A stretch of 60,053 nt of DNA from Undibacterium sp. (GCA_025352365.1 JANXTO010000085.1:1-60053); one strand, 5' to 3'; positions 29,081-39,943 are shown, counted from the stretch's first letter. The notes: generated from the sequence alone by a model not told the origin. Program-made: numbers and translations.

Positions 29081-31831
29081 ATGCAGGTTGCTGTAAAGCG
29101 CATGTCTGACGGTCTAAGATCCAGCTTATTGCTCCAAGTTTTATGTTTGACTTTGGTGTATGCCATATTGGGACGCTTGTCTCTGCTTCTGGTGATTCCT
29201 CCTGGTTATGCCGTTGCGATCTACCCACCAGCAGGTATTGCGCTCGGTGTAATTCTGACCAGAGGGTATCGTCTACTACCTGGCGTGGCGCTGGGTTCAC
29301 TGATTGTGAACTTGCTCATTGCTTGGGAACCAGCTCACCGGATTACAAGCAACAACTTGCTGCTCGCCATAGTACTAGCCAGCGGCGCTTGTATGCAGGC
29401 GTTCCTCAGTAGCTATCTGGTTCAAAAACAATTAAATAAGCAATTACAGAAACATACAAAGGAACCAATACAGTTCAGCAATGAACTTGCATTAGATACC
29501 GATCGGGATATTTTTACCTTTTTTATCATGGGTGCTGTTTTAGGTTGCCTGGTTAGCGCTAGTTGGGGTGTAATCGCTCTCTATGGGTTTGGGATCATCT
29601 CCTTAGCCGATATCAGCAGTCATTGGCTGACATGGTGGATAGGCGATACATTGGGCGTTTTGATTACCACGCCACTCGTCCTGATTTTGTTTGCCAGACC
29701 AAGAGATATATGGCACTTCCGCCGTTACAGCGTCATGCTACCTCTGTTCATTTGTCTGATTACCGTTGTTATTGCATTCGTCTTTATCCGTAACAGAGAA
29801 TACCAAAAACAGCGACTTGAGTTCCGTTTGGAAGCAGAGAGAATTAGCCAGAAACTACAAAATAACCTTAATGCGCATGCAGATGCGGTCAAAGATTTAG
29901 AACGCCTGTATTCAGCATCAGAAAAAGTATCCCGCACTGAATTCCATATTTTTACTGAACATCCGCTCACCACACTAAAAGAAATTACTGATCTGCTTTG
30001 GGTGCCTAGAGTACTACGTGCAGATAAAACGAAGTTTGAAGAATCCGTATTACGTGAAGGCTTTATCAGCTTCCAAATTACTGAAAAAAATAGTAACGGA
30101 AAAACTGTCCCCGCAAAAGACCGTGAGGATTACTTCCCCATCACCTACATAGAGCCATTTGAAAACGGTAAAAGAGTATTTGGTTTTGACATGGGCAGCA
30201 CCGCCATCAGGCGCAATGCGATAGAAGAGGCGCGAGATAGCGGCAAACTTGCCGTCACCGATCCCTTGGTACTTCTGTCGGGGGATGACAAGTATTTTTC
30301 CGTCTTGTTATACGCACCTATTTATGCACGGGGCAAGTCCGTGACCAATATACAAGAAAGGCGTGACGCATTTCGGGGTACCGCAGTCAGCGTTGTAAGA
30401 ATAAAAAATCTGGTCGGTGATTTATTGAATGAAGAAAAAAAAGCTAATCTCTTACTTGAATTTTATGACCTGTCTTACCCTGGAAGTAATGGTGTTTTTT
30501 ATGACTCAATCAAAGTCATCGACGCCGCTCATGTTTTCCAATCCACGATTGATTTTGGTAGTCGACAATATGCGTTTCTGGCGCAACCATCAGCGACCTA
30601 TTGGGCGGCTCATACATCATGGATCACCTGGTTCACCAAATTTGGCAGCCTACTGTTTTCCGCCCTATTAGCTGTTTATGTACTGGTAGCGACCGCACAT
30701 ACTTTTAATGTAGAAAAATTAGTCGCGCAACGCACCAGTCAATTGCATGAAAGTGAAGCCCGCTTGCGTGCCATCTTAGCCAATGCCGCAGAGGGAATTA
30801 TCACAACAGATGTGCACGGACTAATCACATCCGCCAATCAATCCGCAGAGATATTGCTCGATTATTCAACAGGTGCATTATTTGGACGTAATATTCTGGA
30901 GCTTTTCCCAGAAGTAGAATCAGCCACTTTTTTAGCAGCCTATCTGAATGACCATATAGAATCTGACATGATAGGTGACAACACCATCAGCACCGCCACA
31001 GCGGCACGTAAAGAAGTGGTCGCTAAAAAAAGAACTCATGAAGAAATTCCGCTAGAACTAGCGATGGCTAAAGTCGCGTTAGGAACACAAAATTTAGTAG
31101 TTTTAATTTTGCATGATTTATCTGAACGAAAACGCATAGAAAAACTTAAAAGCGAATTTGTCTCCTCTGTATCGCACGAGTTACGTACACCACTCACGTC
31201 CATCCGCGGTGCACTTGGCTTGTTGGCGGGTGGTGTTGGCGGAGGATTGTCAGATCAGGCAAAAACTTTAGTCACAATGGCAAACAATAATGCCTCTCGC
31301 CTGACCTTGTTGATTAATGATTTATTGGATTTTGAAAAATTGGAATACGGCGGTATCCAATTCAATATAGAAAAAATTATCTTGCGTGACCTGGTCAAAC
31401 AAAGCATTGAAGCGAACCAAGGATATGCTCAAAACTTCTCCATCAAAATGCAGTTTTTCTACGAAGCCTCACCAGCGTCGATGGTCAGTGTTGATACCCA
31501 GAGATTAATGCAAGTATTGTCCAATTTACTTTCAAACGCGATCAAATTTTCTCAACAAAATGGCGTAGTAGAAATTCATATTCGTCAGATTGCAGATCGG
31601 GTCAGACTAGAAGTTGTTGACTTTGGGATTGGAATTTCTGTGGACTTCCAAAAAAACATTTTCCAAAAATTTAGTCAGGAAGACGCTAAAGCAACCCGTA
31701 AATATGCGGGCACTGGCTTGGGACTGAGCTTGTCTAAGTCAATGATAGAAAAGATGTCTGGCAAAATTGGCTTCTATAGTGTGGAAGGTCATGGCTCCAC
31801 TTTTTACATTGAATTACCGTTGGCGTCGTAG
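29081..31831 (+). CDS. Sensor histidine kinase: MASE1-like membrane domain, CHASE, PAS, HisKA, HATPase_c
   Basis: N-terminal multi-TM region; SEFVSSVSHELRTPLTSIRGALGLLAGG; LSNLLSNAIKFSQ; KYAGTGLGLSLSKSMIEKMSGKIGFYS. Confidence 0.9.
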   Translation: MQVAVKRMSDGLRSSLLLQVLCLTLVYAILGRLSLLLVIPPGYAVAIYPPAGIALGVILTRGYRLLPGVALGSLIVNLLIAWEPAHRITSNNLLLAIVLASGACMQAFLSSYLVQKQLNKQLQKHTKEPIQFSNELALDTDRDIFTFFIMGAVLGCLVSASWGVIALYGFGIISLADISSHWLTWWIGDTLGVLITTPLVLILFARPRDIWHFRRYSVMLPLFICLITVVIAFVFIRNREYQKQRLEFRLEAERISQKLQNNLNAHADAVKDLERLYSASEKVSRTEFHIFTEHPLTTLKEITDLLWVPRVLRADKTKFEESVLREGFISFQITEKNSNGKTVPAKDREDYFPITYIEPFENGKRVFGFDMGSTAIRRNAIEEARDSGKLAVTDPLVLLSGDDKYFSVLLYAPIYARGKSVTNIQERRDAFRGTAVSVVRIKNLVGDLLNEEKKANLLLEFYDLSYPGSNGVFYDSIKVIDAAHVFQSTIDFGSRQYAFLAQPSATYWAAHTSWITWFTKFGSLLFSALLAVYVLVATAHTFNVEKLVAQRTSQLHESEARLRAILANAAEGIITTDVHGLITSANQSAEILLDYSTGALFGRNILELFPEVESATFLAAYLNDHIESDMIGDNTISTATAARKEVVAKKRTHEEIPLELAMAKVALGTQNLVVLILHDLSERKRIEKLKSEFVSSVSHELRTPLTSIRGALGLLAGGVGGGLSDQAKTLVTMANNNASRLTLLINDLLDFEKLEYGGIQFNIEKIILRDLVKQSIEANQGYAQNFSIKMQFFYEASPASMVSVDTQRLMQVLSNLLSNAIKFSQQNGVVEIHIRQIADRVRLEVVDFGIGISVDFQKNIFQKFSQEDAKATRKYAGTGLGLSLSKSMIEKMSGKIGFYSVEGHGSTFYIELPLAS

Positions 31832-32172
31832 TGCCTTTGAATGCACTATTCTCTGCATCAGACTATCCGGTTAAAGATAATTTTTTCGCAGCTCTTACGT
31901 GAAGTATTCGCTTCAAAATTACTCTTTTCTACATCTCCTTCAATACCCATTTCAAGCACCTACTCCAGAAATTTGCTAAGCCGCTCGACTTTATATTGTG
32001 GTCAAAATATGGTTACAGTAATGTCATCGCGCTGTCATAGCAGCACTTTATATTTGTTGCCTTCGCAGTATTTTTTGTCAATACTGTGATATTTTTGTTA
32101 GCGCTTATTCTTGAGCTCATTTCTTAAGAATAAGTTTCCCCTCACCCCTAACATTCGTTTTAGGAGAATCAC

Positions 32173-32910
32173 ATGTTGAAGCTTTTCATTAAAACTGTAG
32201 TGAGCTTGATTGCTGTCGTTGCCGTCAATACAGCGGCGCAAGCGCAGACGTATGACTATTTTTTGTTGGCAGCACAGTGGGAACCAGGATTTTGTGCAAC
32301 CAGTAGCGGCAATTCTGAATGTACCAATTTAAAAGGCAGCTATGCGGCAAGTAACTTCTCTCTGCACGGTTTATGGCCTAATGACTACACCGGAACGCAA
32401 CCGTTTTATTGTGGAGTATCGCAGAAAGAAATTAACTTAGATAAGTCCAGTACATGGTGCCAAATGGATGCTTATGGCGTCACCGCAGCAGGCTTTAAAA
32501 AACTGACGCCGTATATGCCGGGCGTTGCAGAGTGTCTGGATAAGCATGAGTATTACAAACATGGATCTTGCTCTGGCATGGCGACACCAGACGCATTTTG
32601 GGGTGCGGCAGAGCAATTAGTACAAGGTTTAAACAGCACAAGCTTTAACAGTTTTATACAAACGCATTTGGGTCAATATGTCACTCGTGCACAAATGCTA
32701 ACCGCGTTTGATAATGCCTTCGGCAGTAACACACACACGGCAGTGTCACTGAAGTGCGTCACAAGTGGCGGTAAAAATTATTTTACTGAAGCGTGGATTT
32801 CGATCAATAAAGACCAGTTGGCACAATTCCCTAGCGGCTCGTCTTTAGTCCTGGATGGTAATGTTGCCAGCACTTGTCCTAAATCGAATATCTATATTGT
32901 GAAGCCATAA
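32173..32910 (+). CDS. Secreted ribonuclease T2 family protein
   Basis: Signal peptide; CAS1 FSLHGLWPNDY; CAS2 DKHEYYKHGSCSGM. Confidence 0.92.
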   Translation: MLKLFIKTVVSLIAVVAVNTAAQAQTYDYFLLAAQWEPGFCATSSGNSECTNLKGSYAASNFSLHGLWPNDYTGTQPFYCGVSQKEINLDKSSTWCQMDAYGVTAAGFKKLTPYMPGVAECLDKHEYYKHGSCSGMATPDAFWGAAEQLVQGLNSTSFNSFIQTHLGQYVTRAQMLTAFDNAFGSNTHTAVSLKCVTSGGKNYFTEAWISINKDQLAQFPSGSSLVLDGNVASTCPKSNIYIVKP

Positions 32911-33000
32911 TTTATTTTGTCGTAATTAGAATTACGACATAGTTTTATGTTGGAATGAGGCAGATGCTCCGGTTCATTCCAAACACGTTCTTATAAATGA

Positions 33001-33039
33001 ATATGTCCCGCTCTGTTTAAAGCGGGACATATTTTTTTA
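33001..33039 (+). terminator. Intrinsic terminator-like hairpin after the RNase T2 gene
   Basis: ATATGTCCCGCT-CTGTTTAA-AGCGGGACATATTTTTTT. Confidence 0.88.
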
Positions 33040-33070
33040 GAACATTGACCGTCACACCACAGCATGCAGC

Positions 33071-33673
33071 TTAGTTTTGATTCAGCGCATTCTCATCATG
33101 TTTACGCTCAGACTTATCACGGTTCAATGTTTTTCCATCATATTTCACAGCTTGCTGATCACGTGCAACACCAGCGGTATTGCCGGCAGCTTGATCCGCC
33201 ACTAAATCCTTACGATCACGATTTAAATCATGGCGATCATGTACGACGGCAGTTTGATCACGGTTGATATCTTTCTCTGCATGGCCAGCCTGGCGTGCCG
33301 AGCTATAGACACCGTTAGCAGCGTCTTGTTTGTCTTTTGACAGATTACTGCGGTCGGCATTCAGATGCGCTTTTTCGCGACCGACTTGTCTGCTGTCTAA
33401 TTTCAATGCAGTTTGATCACGTTGGATTGCCGCTTGATTACCATTGGCTTCCGCTACATTAAGATCTTTTTTGTCGCGGGCAACATCATGGCGATCATGC
33501 GTTAAATCAGTCTTGTCGCGATGTACATCAGCGCGATCATGATGTTCGGCTTTTTTATCGCGCTGTACGTTGGTTGCAGTATCGGCAAAACTTGGGCTGC
33601 TATATAAACCAAGCATTCCAACAGTGAGGATTGCGGTAAATAGTGTGGATGTAGCAAGGCGATTTTTTTTCAT
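33071..33673 (-). CDS. Secreted, highly charged heptad-repeat protein of unknown function
   Basis: Signal peptide MKKNRLATSTLFTAILTVGMLGLYSSPSFA; then heptads such as HHDRADV/HRDKTDL/THDRHDV/ARDKKDL. Confidence 0.75.
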   Translation of the reverse strand: MKKNRLATSTLFTAILTVGMLGLYSSPSFADTATNVQRDKKAEHHDRADVHRDKTDLTHDRHDVARDKKDLNVAEANGNQAAIQRDQTALKLDSRQVGREKAHLNADRSNLSKDKQDAANGVYSSARQAGHAEKDINRDQTAVVHDRHDLNRDRKDLVADQAAGNTAGVARDQQAVKYDGKTLNRDKSERKHDENALNQN

Positions 33674-33889
33674 GATTTTTCTCTTTTCATGTTGAGGGGG
33701 TAGTGCTCATAAAAACGCGGGCTGGCATGGGATCGTTGACCCGATCCGGTTTAAACACTGTAAGAAGTGCAACAAACTGAAACAAGAAATGCGTATGTTC
33801 AAGTTGCGTAGATTGCTTAGCAAAGGTTCACAATCGCAAAAGAATAAAGTACAGTCAGCGTTCGATCGCTGTTCATCAAGAAGAAACGT

Positions 33890-34615
33890 ATGAGCCTGAA
33901 ATCAACTGAACTGCTGCGCCCGATAAAAGTAACGGTAAAGCGCGGTGCTATACCAACTGACGAAAAAATCTATAACTCTGTACTAAAAGCCGTCATGAGT
34001 CAGCGCTTGCCGCCGGGTACAAAGATGACTGAAACCAGTCTTTGTGAACTTTTTTCTGTCAGCAGAACGGTGGTAAGGAAAGCGCTACAACGACTAGCGC
34101 ATGACCATATTCTTGAGATGCGCCCCAACCGGGGCGCCATCGTGGCGCAGCCAACTCATCAAGAAACTCGCGACATCTTCGCCGCTCGCAGAGCAATAGA
34201 GGCAGCGATTGTGCCCCTGGCGATTACCCGTGCGACGCCTTTGCAAATAGCCAGATTAAGACAATTAATTATCGACGAACATCATGCTTATCACACACAA
34301 GACTACCCAAAGTGGATACGTCTTGGAGGCGATTTTCACGTCTTGCTAGCGGAAGTCGCCGGTAACACCGTGCTAATCCGTTTTTTGCAAGAACTGGTTT
34401 CTCGCTGTTCGCTAATTATTGCCCTATACCAATCGCCAGAGACGAATACCTGCCCTAACGATGAGCATAGTCGTTTGATTGATGCGATTGCCGCAGGTGA
34501 TGTGATACTGGCCTGCCAGTTAATGGATCAGCATTTGTTAGATATAGAGAATGCTCTACAACTCAAAGATGAGGAGCCAGAAATTAATTTAGCCGAAATA
34601 TTGGAAATCAGCTGA
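33890..34615 (+). CDS. GntR-family regulator with FCD-type ligand domain
   Basis: IYNSVLKAVMSQRLPPGTKMTETSLCELFSVSRTVVRKALQRLAHDHILEMRPNRGAIVAQP plus helical C-terminal domain (LGGDFHVLLAEVAGNTVLIRFLQELVSRCSLIIALY...EHSRLIDAIAAGD). Confidence 0.92.
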   Translation: MSLKSTELLRPIKVTVKRGAIPTDEKIYNSVLKAVMSQRLPPGTKMTETSLCELFSVSRTVVRKALQRLAHDHILEMRPNRGAIVAQPTHQETRDIFAARRAIEAAIVPLAITRATPLQIARLRQLIIDEHHAYHTQDYPKWIRLGGDFHVLLAEVAGNTVLIRFLQELVSRCSLIIALYQSPETNTCPNDEHSRLIDAIAAGDVILACQLMDQHLLDIENALQLKDEEPEINLAEILEIS

Positions 34616-34729
34616 TGGTTCGCTAAATTATCACTTAAAAATTGAAACCGCTTAGATCACTTTGTGTTGTGTCTTATATTTATTTAGTCCCGATCGAACA
34701 CTTATCTGCTTCCAGGGAGATCTTTGAAT

Positions 34730-34743
34730 AATTGTATACAATT
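34730..34743. promoter_or_regulatory. Perfect palindrome AATTGTATACAATT, candidate GntR/FadR-like operator
   Basis: Lies between the GntR gene and the TonB-dependent receptor; TGTATACA core recurs at 34938-34945. Confidence 0.55.
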
Positions 34744-35082
34744 GTTTTTTCCACAAAATCATTCTTCTTCAAGAATATTTTCTCTTTGCACCAAAATCAA
34801 ACAATAAGTAAGCCTTACTTGGTCTAAATTGATGCGGACTCTAATTATCTGGCTTCCTTAATCGATAAAATTTTAGATTTGAGTGAAGAAAATTTAGCAA
34901 GCCAAATATAGTTTGGCGAATAAAAATACAACTACCTTGTATACATTTTTTAGTTTTCATTTATTTTCCTCCCCAATTCTGGCATGCTATTTGCCTATAT
35001 AAAATTAACTTGTGGTTGCACAATAAAAAGCGCAAAACGAGTAAAAAAGTTTTTTTACTTATAAAAAAGTGAGGGTTGGGAA

Positions 35083-37302
35083 ATGAGCAAGAAATCGAAA
35101 ACTTTGCGTCGGTTAAACCGAACGCGCGGAATGATGTTGACACTAGTCGCATTGCCGTTTGGTTGTGCAATGGCACAAACAGCGGTGCCAGCAGACCCGG
35201 TGAAAGCACCAGGACAATTAGAAATTGTTACCGTAACTGCCGAGCGTCGACAAGAAAATATGAAAGATGTTCCAAGCTCCATCTCGCAACTGCGTGGAGA
35301 AAAATTGGACGTTCTGACATCTGGTGGCGGCGATATTCGCTTGTTGGCAGCTAAAGTGCCAAGTTTGAATATTGAGTCATCTAATGGCCGCACTTTCCCA
35401 CGTTTTTATATCCGTGGTTATGGCAATACCGATTTCAGTACATTCGCTTCCCAGCCAGTTTCTTTGATTTACGACGACATCGTGCAAGAAAATGCTGACT
35501 TAAAAGGCTTCCCGATTTTTGATCTGGCTGGCGTTGAAGTTTTGCGCGGGCCACAAGGTACTTTGTTTGGACGTAACACACCAGCCGGTGTAGTTAAGTT
35601 TGACTCAGCCAAACCAATCCTGAACCGCACTGAAGGCTACTACAGCGTATCTGAAGCTACCTACAACACGGTCAACGTTGAAGGCGCCGTCAATGCGCCA
35701 ATCAACAAAGAATGGGCAATGCGTTTTTCGATGTTAGGTCAACATCGTGACAATTTTGTGGATAACACATTCACTGGTCAAAAGAAATCTCTGGAAGGTT
35801 ATAACGAGAACGCAGAACGTCTGCAGTTTTTGTATGCCCCTAACACCACCTTCAATGCGCTGTTCAATATTCATGCCCGCGATACTGATGGCAGTGCCCG
35901 CTTATTCCGCGCCAATATCATCAAAAAAGGTAGCAACGATCTGGTCGATGGTTTTGATCCAGACAAGATTGCCACTAACGGCAAAAACTACCAAACTTTG
36001 CGCACCAACGGCGCGAGTGCACGTTTAACCTGGAATCTGGACGGCATCAAACTGTTCTCCATCACAGGTTATGAAGCTATTGGCAGCTATTTCAGCCGTG
36101 GCGACATTGACGGTGGTAATCCAACTGGACCTGGTTTCATTCCTTTCCAATCAGAGACTGGTGGCGGCATCCGCAATCATCGCCAACTCACGCAGGAGTT
36201 CCGCGCAGAATCTAAGAATGCCGGCCCTCTGAACTGGCAAGCAGGTTTGTACTACTTTAATGAAGGTACAACCGGTTTCAGTAACGGCTATAACAGTACG
36301 ACTGGTGCTCAAACTAGCGCCGTTAATAGCCGCCAGGAAAATGATGCATGGGCGATGTTTGGCTCACTCAATTACGATTTGACAGATCAGATCAAATTAC
36401 GTGGCGGCTTACGCTACACCGAAGATAAAAAATATTTCAATGCCAATGTAGTAGGTTCAATAGGACCTAGCGCAGTGCAAGAATCTGCTTCTAAAGTAAG
36501 CTGGGATGCAAGTGCAACCTATGCATTAAATAAAGATATCAATCTATATACCCGTATCGCCACTGGCTTTAGAGCACCGAGTATTGCAGCACCGTCGACG
36601 ACAGTACCAATCACCGTTGCCAACGCAGAAACCATCTTATCTGCCGAAGTTGGTATCAAGGCAGATCTGTTTAACCGCCGCGCGCGTGTTAATGCCAGCA
36701 TCTATGATTTTGATATCAAAAATCAACAGTTGACTGCAGTCGGTGGACAATCAAATACCACCATGTTGCTGAACGCAGCCAAAACAGTGGGGCATGGTGT
36801 GGAAGTTGATTTTGAAGCCTTGCTGACAGATAGATTACGTGCAACTCTGGGGGGTAGCTACAACTTTACAGAAATTCAAGATCCAAATCTGGCCGTCGCT
36901 AAATGTGCTGCGTGTACGATTACCGATCCAATCAATTCAGCTAATCGTGTCTTGATTAACGGAAATCCTTTGCCACAAGCACCAAAATGGATTGCTAATG
37001 CAACACTGCGCTATGGCATCCCGATGAGTGACGATAGTGAGTTGTTTTTCTATACCGACTGGTCTTATCGCAGCAAAATCAACTTCTTCCTTTATGAAGC
37101 CAAAGAATTCACTGGCAAACCATTGGTCGAAGGCGGCTTACGCGTTGGATATAGCTGGAAAGACGGCAAATATGAAGTGGCCGCTTATTCCCGCAATATC
37201 ACCAACACAGTACGTGTAACCGGCGGTATTGACTTCAATAACCTGACTGGCTTTATCAACGAACCACGCATCTTTGGTGTCCAGTTCAAGGGTAATTTCT
37301 AA
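35083..37302 (+). CDS. TonB-dependent receptor
   Basis: LEIVTVTAERRQENMKDVPSSISQL (TonB box/plug), VEVLRGPQGTLFGRNTPAGVVKF, C-terminal FGVQFKGNF (terminal aromatic). Confidence 0.93.
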   Translation: MSKKSKTLRRLNRTRGMMLTLVALPFGCAMAQTAVPADPVKAPGQLEIVTVTAERRQENMKDVPSSISQLRGEKLDVLTSGGGDIRLLAAKVPSLNIESSNGRTFPRFYIRGYGNTDFSTFASQPVSLIYDDIVQENADLKGFPIFDLAGVEVLRGPQGTLFGRNTPAGVVKFDSAKPILNRTEGYYSVSEATYNTVNVEGAVNAPINKEWAMRFSMLGQHRDNFVDNTFTGQKKSLEGYNENAERLQFLYAPNTTFNALFNIHARDTDGSARLFRANIIKKGSNDLVDGFDPDKIATNGKNYQTLRTNGASARLTWNLDGIKLFSITGYEAIGSYFSRGDIDGGNPTGPGFIPFQSETGGGIRNHRQLTQEFRAESKNAGPLNWQAGLYYFNEGTTGFSNGYNSTTGAQTSAVNSRQENDAWAMFGSLNYDLTDQIKLRGGLRYTEDKKYFNANVVGSIGPSAVQESASKVSWDASATYALNKDINLYTRIATGFRAPSIAAPSTTVPITVANAETILSAEVGIKADLFNRRARVNASIYDFDIKNQQLTAVGGQSNTTMLLNAAKTVGHGVEVDFEALLTDRLRATLGGSYNFTEIQDPNLAVAKCAACTITDPINSANRVLINGNPLPQAPKWIANATLRYGIPMSDDSELFFYTDWSYRSKINFFLYEAKEFTGKPLVEGGLRVGYSWKDGKYEVAAYSRNITNTVRVTGGIDFNNLTGFINEPRIFGVQFKGNF

Positions 37303-37608
37303 TAGAAAATTGCGTCATACTGCTTAACTGATTGCATGTATGGCGCATCTTTTTAAATAGAAAACTGATATTTTATTTTTGATTATGCTGGGAGAAGCGG
37401 TAACGCTCCCAGCATTACTCTGAGCTAGTAAGCACTGCCCTCTCAAGCACTTCAACTCCCTGCATCAAACAACGATATTTTTTGGTAACGTAGCTACCAA
37501 CGCACCATATCTGATCTGACTTCTGATATTTATTCGAGCCTCAACACATGATTGGCGCACCGGCAAGGTGGACTGTTCTTTTGATAATTGAAAAAATATC
37601 GATTTAAT

Positions 37609-37686
37609 ATACCCCCCCTATTTTTATGTAATATCGCTTATTATCCAATGAATCTATGGACAAATAAATATACTAATTAGGAGTAT
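37609..37686 (-). repeat. Dispersed intergenic element, copy D (architecture 1)
   Basis: Reverse complement: ATACTCCTAATTAGTATATTTATTTGTCCATAGATTCATTGGATAATAAGCGATATTACATAAAAATAGGGGGGGTAT. Confidence 0.75.
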
Positions 37687-37780
37687 CTACAATTGCCGTG
37701 ATTAATAGCCTAGCTTTAATGAGATAAATATCAGCTATCTTGCCCATAAATAGAATTTTAAGATCATCGACAGTACAAAA

Positions 37781-37816
37781 TAAAAGCCCTTGATTCTCAC
37801 GAGGAAAATCAAGGGC
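37781..37816 (-). terminator. Intrinsic terminator-like hairpin of icd
   Basis: Reverse strand GCCCTTGATT-TTCCTCGTGAG-AATCAAGGGCTTTTATTTT; a second hairpin ATCCAGTGC...GCACTGGAT lies at 37832-37855. Confidence 0.8.
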
Positions 37817-37860
37817 CTGCTACATAGAACGATCCAGTGCAACAAAGCACTGGATGAGTT

Positions 37861-39114
37861 TTACATATTTTCGATCATTACATCGCCAAAGCCGGAGCAA
37901 GATACTTGTGTTGCGCCTTCCATCAAACGTGCGAAATCGTAAGTAACTTTCTTCACAGTGATCGCTTTTTCTGTCGCGCTGATCAACAGATCCGCCGCTT
38001 CAGCCCAACCCATGTGACGCAACATCATTTCTGCGGACAAAATCAATGAACCTGGGTTCACATAGTCTTTACCGGCATACTTAGGCGCTGTACCGTGAGT
38101 AGCTTCAAACATGGCGATAGAGTCAGATAAATTAGCGCCTGGAGCAATGCCGATACCACCGACTTGTGCAGCTAATGCATCAGAGATGTAATCACCATTC
38201 AGATTCAATGTTGCAATCACACTGTACTCTGCCGGACGCAACAAGATTTGCTGCAAGAACGCATCAGCGATGGAATCCTTGACGATAATATCTTTACCCG
38301 TTTTTGGATTCTTGAACTTGCACCATGGACCGCCATCGATCAATTCTGCACCGAATTCTTTTTGTGCCAAAGCATAAGCCCAATCACGGAAGCCACCTTC
38401 GGTGTACTTCATGATGTTGCCTTTGTGGACGATCGTTACGGATGGCTTGTCGTTGTCGATCGCGTACTGGATCGCTTTACGTACCAAACGCTCAGTACCT
38501 TGACGGGATACTGGTTTAACGCCAATACCTGAAGTGTCTGGGAAACGGATTTTTTTAACCCCCATTTCGTCTTGCAAAAACTTGATCAGTTTTTTAACTT
38601 GATCAGAGCCTTCTTGGAATTCAATACCCGCATAGATATCTTCCGAGTTTTCGCGGAAGATCACCATGTCAGTTTTTTCTGGCTCACGCACTGGGGATGG
38701 CACGCCTTTGAAGTAGCGAACCGGGCGCAAGCAGACATATAAATCTAACTCTTGACGCAGCGCCACGTTCAGGGAACGGATACCGCCGCCAACTGGTGTA
38801 GTCAATGGGCCTTTGATAGAAACGACATAGTCTTTCAAGACTTTTAGGGTTTCTTCTGGCAACCAGACATCAGGACCGTATACTTTTGTCGATTTTTCAC
38901 CAGCGTAGATTTCCATCCAGCTAATCTTGCGCTTGCCGCCGTAAGCCTTAGCTACAGCAGCATCCACCACTTTGATCATGACAGGGCTGATATCTACACC
39001 AGTGCCATCACCTTCAATGAACGGAATAATTGGATTATCTGGAACGTTTAACGAGAAATCAGCATTGACGGTAATTTGCTTACCTTCGGCAGGAACTTTA
39101 ATATGTTGATACAT
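37861..39114 (-). CDS. icd: Isocitrate dehydrogenase, NADP-dependent
   Basis: [25 protein letters not shown]...[17 protein letters not shown]...[57 protein letters not shown]. Confidence 0.97.
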   Translation of the reverse strand: MYQHIKVPAEGKQITVNADFSLNVPDNPIIPFIEGDGTGVDISPVMIKVVDAAVAKAYGGKRKISWMEIYAGEKSTKVYGPDVWLPEETLKVLKDYVVSIKGPLTTPVGGGIRSLNVALRQELDLYVCLRPVRYFKGVPSPVREPEKTDMVIFRENSEDIYAGIEFQEGSDQVKKLIKFLQDEMGVKKIRFPDTSGIGVKPVSRQGTERLVRKAIQYAIDNDKPSVTIVHKGNIMKYTEGGFRDWAYALAQKEFGAELIDGGPWCKFKNPKTGKDIIVKDSIADAFLQQILLRPAEYSVIATLNLNGDYISDALAAQVGGIGIAPGANLSDSIAMFEATHGTAPKYAGKDYVNPGSLILSAEMMLRHMGWAEAADLLISATEKAITVKKVTYDFARLMEGATQVSCSGFGDVMIENM

Positions 39115-39352
39115 CTTTTTCTCCGTAGATTGGGGCGATTAAGCGGATCGCGCTTCGCTCGTAACAAGCCTTGTTGGCCGAATATACATATTCAAGTAAA
39201 CACAAATATAAAAATGCAAATAAATTTAATGTGAATTTACTCCGAATGTACTCTTATATAAGACACAAGACTACCATTTCGTATTATGCACTAGTATTTT
39301 ACTAGATGCCATCACTTTGCAATACTAGGCATCCGCAGATTATCATAGCGCC

Positions 39353-39943
39353 ATGAAACTGATATTACTCAATAAACCTTACGACGTGATGTGCCAGTTC
39401 TCGGCGCATCCAACGCGCCAGACATTAGCCGACTATGTCGATGTACCGAATGTCTACCCTGCTGGACGCCTTGATGCAGATAGCGAGGGACTTGTATTGC
39501 TTACAGACAACGGAAAGTTACAACATTCGATTAGCCATCCAGATTTAAAACAGGCTAAAACTTACTTGGTCCAGGTCGAAGGTCAGCCAACACCAGTATC
39601 ATTAGAGAAGTTAAGAAATCCCCTGGATTTAGGCGATTTTGTCACCAAACCATGTCAAGTTAAGCATATTTATGAACCAGACTGGCTATGGGATCGCACC
39701 CCGCCAATACGATATAGGGAAGATAAGCCTACGAGCTGGCTCAGCATAAGCTTAACGGAGGGGAAAAATCGGCAAGTGCGACGCATGACAGCCGCAGTTG
39801 GTCTGCCAACTCTAAGATTAATACGCAGTGGAATTGCCAATTTCACACTAGAAAGTCACGCACTAATGCCAGGCTCATGGCAAGAAGTCAGTGCAGAATG
39901 GCTGGCGCGCATCAAATCAGGAAATCTTGGAAATCGTAGCTAA
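39353..39943 (+). CDS. RsuA/RluE-type rRNA pseudouridine synthase
   Basis: LILLNKPYDVMCQFS...YPAGRLDADSEGLVLLTDNGKLQHSISHPDLKQAKTYLVQVEG...EGKNRQVRRMTAAVGLPTLRLIR. Confidence 0.92.
   Translation: MKLILLNKPYDVMCQFSAHPTRQTLADYVDVPNVYPAGRLDADSEGLVLLTDNGKLQHSISHPDLKQAKTYLVQVEGQPTPVSLEKLRNPLDLGDFVTKPCQVKHIYEPDWLWDRTPPIRYREDKPTSWLSISLTEGKNRQVRRMTAAVGLPTLRLIRSGIANFTLESHALMPGSWQEVSAEWLARIKSGNLGNRS

Noticed and set aside
37609-37620. C-tract ATACCCCCCC as an isolated CsoR/RcnR-type metal operator
   Set aside because: It is the end module of repeat copy D; no metal exporter or CsoR-type gene nearby.
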